A stretch of 64,000 nt of DNA. Origin: Streptoverticillium olivoreticuli subsp. olivoreticuli. Lineage in GTDB: Bacteria; Actinomycetota; Actinomycetes; Streptomycetales; Streptomycetaceae. Positions 60,751-64,000 of this stretch are shown piece after piece; positions within the stretch are counted from its first letter, which is position 1, and each line of letters opens with the position of its first letter. The notes beneath the pieces were generated by a model. That model was given only the letters and a program-made list of their open reading frames with translations. It did no database searches and was not told the origin of the DNA. The stretch spans positions 5,936,001-6,000,000 of the forward strand of contig NZ_CP031455.1 in NCBI RefSeq assembly GCF_003391135.1. The letters are read 5' to 3'. A program made the translations under genes and the position numbers.

Positions 60751-61137
60751 GATGGCTCCCTCCTTGAAACAAGGTGAGTTTAGGTACAGGCAACACTCTG
60801 TGCCGACCCGACTCCCGGGGTGAGCTTGCCCACACGGAGCGTGAAAGACGGGCCGGGAAGAGGCCGGAAATCCCGGTTCTCCCACGGTACGCCGGGTTCC
60901 GCGGCCGATGGCGGTCCGGGCGTGTGGGCAAGATCTCGATCAATGATCCTGAGATGCGGTGCGCATTCTTTGTTGACTCCCTACGAAGGGGTGACAGAAA
61001 GTTTGCGCGGTCGCCGGACGGTCGCAGTGGACGCGGGGGCCGCGTCTCCCTCCCTTTCTCCGGTGTACCCATGGGTAGCGCCGATCCTTCGCCTACCCGT
61101 TGGTAACCACCCGGCCGAGCGGAGCGTTCCGGTCCGC
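60751..61137. other. Upstream region of accA
   Basis: A 387-bp spacer with no supported gene. It carries the accA ribosome site and likely promoter. Near its right end lie two TACCnnnnGGTA sites and GTTGACTCCCTACG (TTGACT), which could be a -35 element. Confidence 0.5.
61066..61105. promoter_or_regulatory. Two TACC-N4-GGTA palindromes
   Basis: TACCCATGGGTA (61066-61077) and TACCCGTTGGTA (61094-61105) lie 28 bp apart, centre to centre, between the IclR stop and the accA promoter. Regular spacing (about 2.7 helical turns) suggests dimeric regulator binding. The protein is unknown. Confidence 0.5.
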
Positions 61138-61902
61138 TCAGTGCGCCGGTGGACCTCCGGCGCACTGACGGGCAGCCAACTTGCCCGCCTCCGCCGCCAC
61201 ATGGCGCAGCGTCCGGGTCAGCTCCCGCCTGCGCCGGTGGAAGTCCTCCAGCGGCAGCGCGGCGGAGACGGCCGTCATCGCGCCGCCGTCGGTGGACGGC
61301 ACGGGCACGGCCACGCACGCCACTCCCGGCGCGCACTCCTCGATCTCCACCGCGACCCCTTCCCGTCGCACCCGCATCAGCTCCTGGTCGAGCCGCTCGG
61401 GCGAGGTGATGGTGCGTGGGGTGATGGCCCGCATGCCGGTCGCGGTCAGATAGCGCAGGCGCGCGGCGCGCGGGAGGGCGGAGAGCAGCATCTTGCCGTG
61501 GGCCGTCGCGTGCCCGTCGGGGTCCTGCCCGACGCCGAAGCCCCCGGTGGCCGGAACGGAGGCGGAGGTTCCGGCGAGGACGGCGATGTCCCCGTCCCGG
61601 TAGGTGCTGAAGTACGTGTCCGCGCCCACCGCCAGCCGGGCCGAGAGCAGCAGTCCGTGCACCTCGTCGTCCAGCCGCATCTGCCGCTGGAAGGCGCGGT
61701 GCAGGGACGGCACGCGGTAGCCGAGGGTGTAGCCGCCCGCGGTCCGGACGACGTGGCCCCGGGCCGTGAGGGCGCCCAGCAGCTCGTACACCGTGGACAG
61801 CCCGCAGCCGGTCAGCCGGGCGAGCGCCTTGGCGGTCACGGGCCCGGAGGAGCTCGCGACGGCGTCGAGGACGTCGAGGGCGCGGTCGACGGACTGGGGC
61901 AT
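61138..61902 (-). CDS. IclR-family transcriptional regulator
   Basis: A 254-residue protein. The winged HTH (QSVDRALDVLDAVASSSGPVTAKALARLTGCGLSTVYELL split across 3-43) and the IclR effector domain (~75-245: ATAHGKMLLSALP, VEIEECAPGVACVAVPVPSTDG) are clear. It acts upon small organic acids or aromatics in most relatives. ATG 61902 has weak support. No catabolic operon is adjacent, so the target is unknown; accA is the nearest candidate. Confidence 0.88.
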   Translation of the reverse strand: MPQSVDRALDVLDAVASSSGPVTAKALARLTGCGLSTVYELLGALTARGHVVRTAGGYTLGYRVPSLHRAFQRQMRLDDEVHGLLLSARLAVGADTYFSTYRDGDIAVLAGTSASVPATGGFGVGQDPDGHATAHGKMLLSALPRAARLRYLTATGMRAITPRTITSPERLDQELMRVRREGVAVEIEECAPGVACVAVPVPSTDGGAMTAVSAALPLEDFHRRRRELTRTLRHVAAEAGKLAARQCAGGPPAH

Positions 61903-61991
61903 GGCGGCGGGGCTCCTCGGGCGCCGGCGTGGCCGGACCGGAATGCGGACGTGGACCCTCCAGCTTGGCACAGCGCCCGGGAGCGCCCGTG

Positions 61992-62558
61992 TCAGCCCTT
62001 GAGCGGCGCCTTCTCCCGCAGGAGGTCGACGAACGCGCGCATCCACGCCGGGTGGTCGTTCCAGGCCCGGGCGGACACCATGTTGCCGTCCACGACGGCC
62101 TCGGCGTCCACGAACGTCCCCCCGGCCATCCGCACGTCCGGCTCGCAGGCGGGCCAGGCGGCGGTCCTGCGGCCCTGGAGCACGCCCAGCGGGGCGAGGG
62201 CCACCACGGCGTGGCAGATGTGCGCGACGGGCTTGTCGGCGGCGAAGAAGGCCGTGATGATCCGCTGGAAGTCGGCGTTCAGGCGCAGGAACTCGGGCGC
62301 CCGGCCGCCCGGGACCACCACGGCCGCGTAGTCGGCGGGGTTCACCTGCGCGAGGGCGATGTCGGCGGGCCAGCAGTGGCCGGGCTTCTCGGTGTAGGTG
62401 TCGAAGTCGGACACGAAGTCGTGCACCACGAACTGGAGCTTCTTCACGGTCGGTGCGGCGATGTCGACGTCGTAGCCCTCCTCCAGCAGGCGCTGGTAGG
62501 GGTACATGACCTCCAGGTCCTCGGCGGCGTCGCCGGTGGTGATGAGGATCCTCGGCAT
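61992..62558 (-). CDS. DJ-1/PfpI-family protein
   Basis: A 188-residue protein. ILITTGDAAEDLEVMYPYQRL has the conserved Glu, and VVPGGRAPEFLRLN and HICHAVVALAPLGVLQG hold the Cys elbow (I-C-H), as in PfpI proteases, glyoxalases and deglycases. The His follows the Cys directly, the usual PfpI arrangement. The gene stands alone between an IclR and a secreted-protein gene. Its substrate is unknown. Confidence 0.87.
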   Translation of the reverse strand: MPRILITTGDAAEDLEVMYPYQRLLEEGYDVDIAAPTVKKLQFVVHDFVSDFDTYTEKPGHCWPADIALAQVNPADYAAVVVPGGRAPEFLRLNADFQRIITAFFAADKPVAHICHAVVALAPLGVLQGRRTAAWPACEPDVRMAGGTFVDAEAVVDGNMVSARAWNDHPAWMRAFVDLLREKAPLKG

Positions 62559-62787
62559 GGCTGGCGCTCCTCGGTGTCGGTTAACCCGAATATGCGCCGG
62601 GGCGCGGACGGGAAAACCGGCGGGGCGCCCGTCGTCCGGTCAACGGCGCGGCGCGCCCGCCGACTTCGGGCGGGCGGCACGGGCCCGCGCGGCGGCCGTC
62701 GGCGGCCCTGTGCGCCTCGCAGAGGGGCGGGCCCCCCGAGTGGCGCAAGGAATGGTGACCGACGCGCGCCGACCTCGTTGGTGGGGC

Positions 62788-63078
62788 ATGATCAAGCGCA
62801 TTGCAGCCGCCGCCGTTCTCGCCGGCGCCGCCCTCACCATGACCGCCACCGTCGCCTCGGCCGCACCCATGCCGCATACCCCCACCTCGAACGCGGGGGA
62901 GACCGTCGCCCCACCGAACATGGGGTCGATCCCGGATGCGCCGCCGACCAGCATCTCCCCGGACGGCACGAGGGAGCTGAGCAAGCTCAATCAGCTCGGT
63001 CAGGTCACCCAGGTCACCAAGGCGGCGGATCCGTTGCTGGGCCTGCTGTCGCCGATCACCGGGCTCGTGCCGGCCTGA
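62788..63078 (+). CDS. Small secreted protein
   Basis: A 96-residue protein. A signal peptide (IKRIAAAAVLAGAALTMTATVASA) is followed by a Pro/Thr-rich stretch (PMPHTPTSNAGETVAPPNMG) and a C-terminus rich in Leu (LNQLGQVTQVTKAADPLLGLLSPITGLVPA). It resembles short exported Streptomyces proteins like those at 40340 and 46554. The function is unknown. ATG 62788 follows GTGGGG. Confidence 0.75.
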   Translation: MIKRIAAAAVLAGAALTMTATVASAAPMPHTPTSNAGETVAPPNMGSIPDAPPTSISPDGTRELSKLNQLGQVTQVTKAADPLLGLLSPITGLVPA

Positions 63079-63095
63079 CCCCGGACACCCCGGCC

Positions 63096-63142
63096 CACGA
63101 ACGCCGGTACGAGCCGAGACCCGGCCCGTACCGGCGTTCGTG
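63096..63142 (+). terminator. Terminator between the secreted-protein and maf genes
   Basis: A perfect 15-bp stem (CACGAACGCCGGTAC / GTACCGGCGTTCGTG) between convergent genes. Confidence 0.85.
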
Positions 63143-63164
63143 CTGCGGTCTCACCCGCGCGGTG

Positions 63165-63767
63165 TCACACCCACAGGTCCGTGATCGGGGTGTCCAGGTC
63201 GGCCAGGAGCCGGCGCAGCAGCGGGAGCGACAGGCCGATGACGTTGCCGTGGTCGCCGTCGATGCCCTCGACGAAGGGCGCGGACCGGCCGTCGAGGGTG
63301 AAGGCGCCCGCGACGTGCAGCGGTTCGCCGGAGGCCACGTACGCGGCGATCTCGGCGTCGGTCGGCTCGCCGAACCGCACGGTCGTGGAGGCCGTCGCCG
63401 AGGTGCTCCGCCCGGTGGCCGTATCGATCACGCAGTGGCCCGTCCGCAGCACGCCCGAGCGGCCGCGCATCGACTTCCAGCGGGCCGTGGCGTCCTCGGC
63501 GTCCGCCGGCTTGCCGAGCGCCCGGCCGTCCAGCTCCAGCACCGAGTCGCAGCCGACGACCAGCGCTCCCGCCGCCTCCGCCCGCGCGGCGACCGCCCCG
63601 GCCTTGGCCTCGGCGAGGACCCGGGCGAGCTCGGCGGGGGTCGGGGCGGTGATCGCGTCCTCGTCCACCCCGCTGACGATCACCTCGGGCGCGAGCCCCG
63701 CGTTGCGGAGCAGCCCGAGGCGGGCGGGGGACTGGGAGGCGAGGACGAGGCGGCGCTGAGCGGTCAT
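63165..63767 (-). CDS. maf: Maf-family nucleotide pyrophosphatase
   Basis: A 200-residue protein. [19 protein letters not shown] is the Maf phosphate-binding motif (SxSPRR variant), [18 protein letters not shown] holds the catalytic Asp, and [24 protein letters not shown] is the C-terminal hallmark. Maf enzymes hydrolyse non-canonical or methylated NTPs to NMP and pyrophosphate. It is on the same strand as the penicillin-binding protein gene, 29 bp further left, but in reverse order. Confidence 0.93.
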   Translation of the reverse strand: MTAQRRLVLASQSPARLGLLRNAGLAPEVIVSGVDEDAITAPTPAELARVLAEAKAGAVAARAEAAGALVVGCDSVLELDGRALGKPADAEDATARWKSMRGRSGVLRTGHCVIDTATGRSTSATASTTVRFGEPTDAEIAAYVASGEPLHVAGAFTLDGRSAPFVEGIDGDHGNVIGLSLPLLRRLLADLDTPITDLWV

Positions 63768-63795
63768 CCCGCCATCGTAGAGGGGCCCCGGCGGG

Positions 63796-64000
63796 CTACT
63801 TCTTGAGCACGGCCTGCATGACGCTCTTGGCGATGGGGCCCGCGAGGCCGCCGCCGGAGATCTCCTCGCGGTCGATGCCCGAGCCCTCCGGGTCGATGAA
63901 GACGGCGACCGCGACCGGCGAACCGTCGCCCTGCTTGGCGTAGGAGACGAACCAGGCGTACGGCAGCTTCTCGTTGTTGACGCCGTGCTGCGCGGTGCCG
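63796..64000 (-). CDS. Penicillin-binding protein, C-terminal end (partial)
   Basis: The last 67 residues only; the rest is beyond the right edge. It reads [21 protein letters not shown] at the edge, the KTGT-type active-site strand of transpeptidases (the Lys is just outside). It then continues [37 protein letters not shown] to the stop. Such a C-terminus is typical of actinobacterial class B PBPs (PbpA/MrdA-like), which cross-link peptidoglycan. Confidence 0.82.
   Translation of the reverse strand, partial: GTAQHGVNNEKLPYAWFVSYAKQGDGSPVAVAVFIDPEGSGIDREEISGGGLAGPIAKSVMQAVLKK

Noticed and set aside
1-64000. CRISPR arrays, tRNA or rRNA genes, complete insertion sequences
   Set aside because: No regularly spaced repeats, cloverleaf-like sequence or transposase were recognised in reading; absence should be confirmed by dedicated searches.

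Overview
The window is high-GC actinobacterial chromosome, almost certainly Streptomyces. The signs are very GC-rich third codon positions, many GTG starts, short or absent leaders, DUF397 remnants, and gene blocks that match the core Streptomyces chromosome (afsQ2-afsQ1-sigQ, a nucleoside-salvage block, lpdA, a DeoR regulator, accA, maf). No rRNA, tRNA, CRISPR array or complete insertion sequence was seen.

Layout. 1-5474: a secreted peptidase (cut by the left edge), an amidase and a gluconate operon (GntR-type regulator divergent from gntK-gntP). 5475-11290: an accessory stretch with a Uma2 nuclease, a 186-bp identical copy of part of gntP joined to broken DUF397 genes, a RelE/ParE toxin module with an unusual partner, a GNAT enzyme, a two-gene module sharing GDK-type repeats, and a HicA-like protein with a helix-turn-helix partner. 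11291-18132: a secreted B-lectin protein, RNase HI, a GlxA-type regulator divergent from an imine-reductase-like enzyme, and a flavin monooxygenase divergent from a TetR regulator. 16966-25506: a nonulosonic (sialic/Kdn-like) acid glycopolymer cluster on two divergent arms, with an acyltransferase, two polysialyltransferase-like proteins, a GT2, a DUF6716 protein, a CMP-sugar synthetase fused to a HAD phosphatase, and a short NeuB.

25608-34067 plus 39039-40175 and 49380-54626: nucleoside uptake and salvage. It contains a BMP lipoprotein, an ABC ATPase, two permeases, cytidine deaminase, thymidine phosphorylase, adenosine deaminase, deoxyribose-phosphate aldolase with two aldehyde dehydrogenases, a phosphohexomutase and a purine nucleoside phosphorylase. 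Five copies of a palindrome built on TACGCGCGT(T)A lie at the promoters of these genes, so the dispersed operons look like one regulon. Between them sit a TerD protein, an MFS/LysR pair, and the AfsQ two-component system with SigQ.

54821-64000: a gamma-glutamylcyclotransferase-like protein, LpdA quinone reductase, DeoR, TetR and IclR regulators, biotin-dependent carboxylase alpha subunit, a DJ-1/PfpI protein, a small secreted protein, Maf, and the C-terminus of a penicillin-binding protein.

A Streptomyces palindromic repeat family (core GGACGGGCTG) recurs through the window. One copy is inserted in frame inside the CMP-sugar synthetase gene. A second family forms imperfect inverted repeats on either side of the phosphohexomutase gene.
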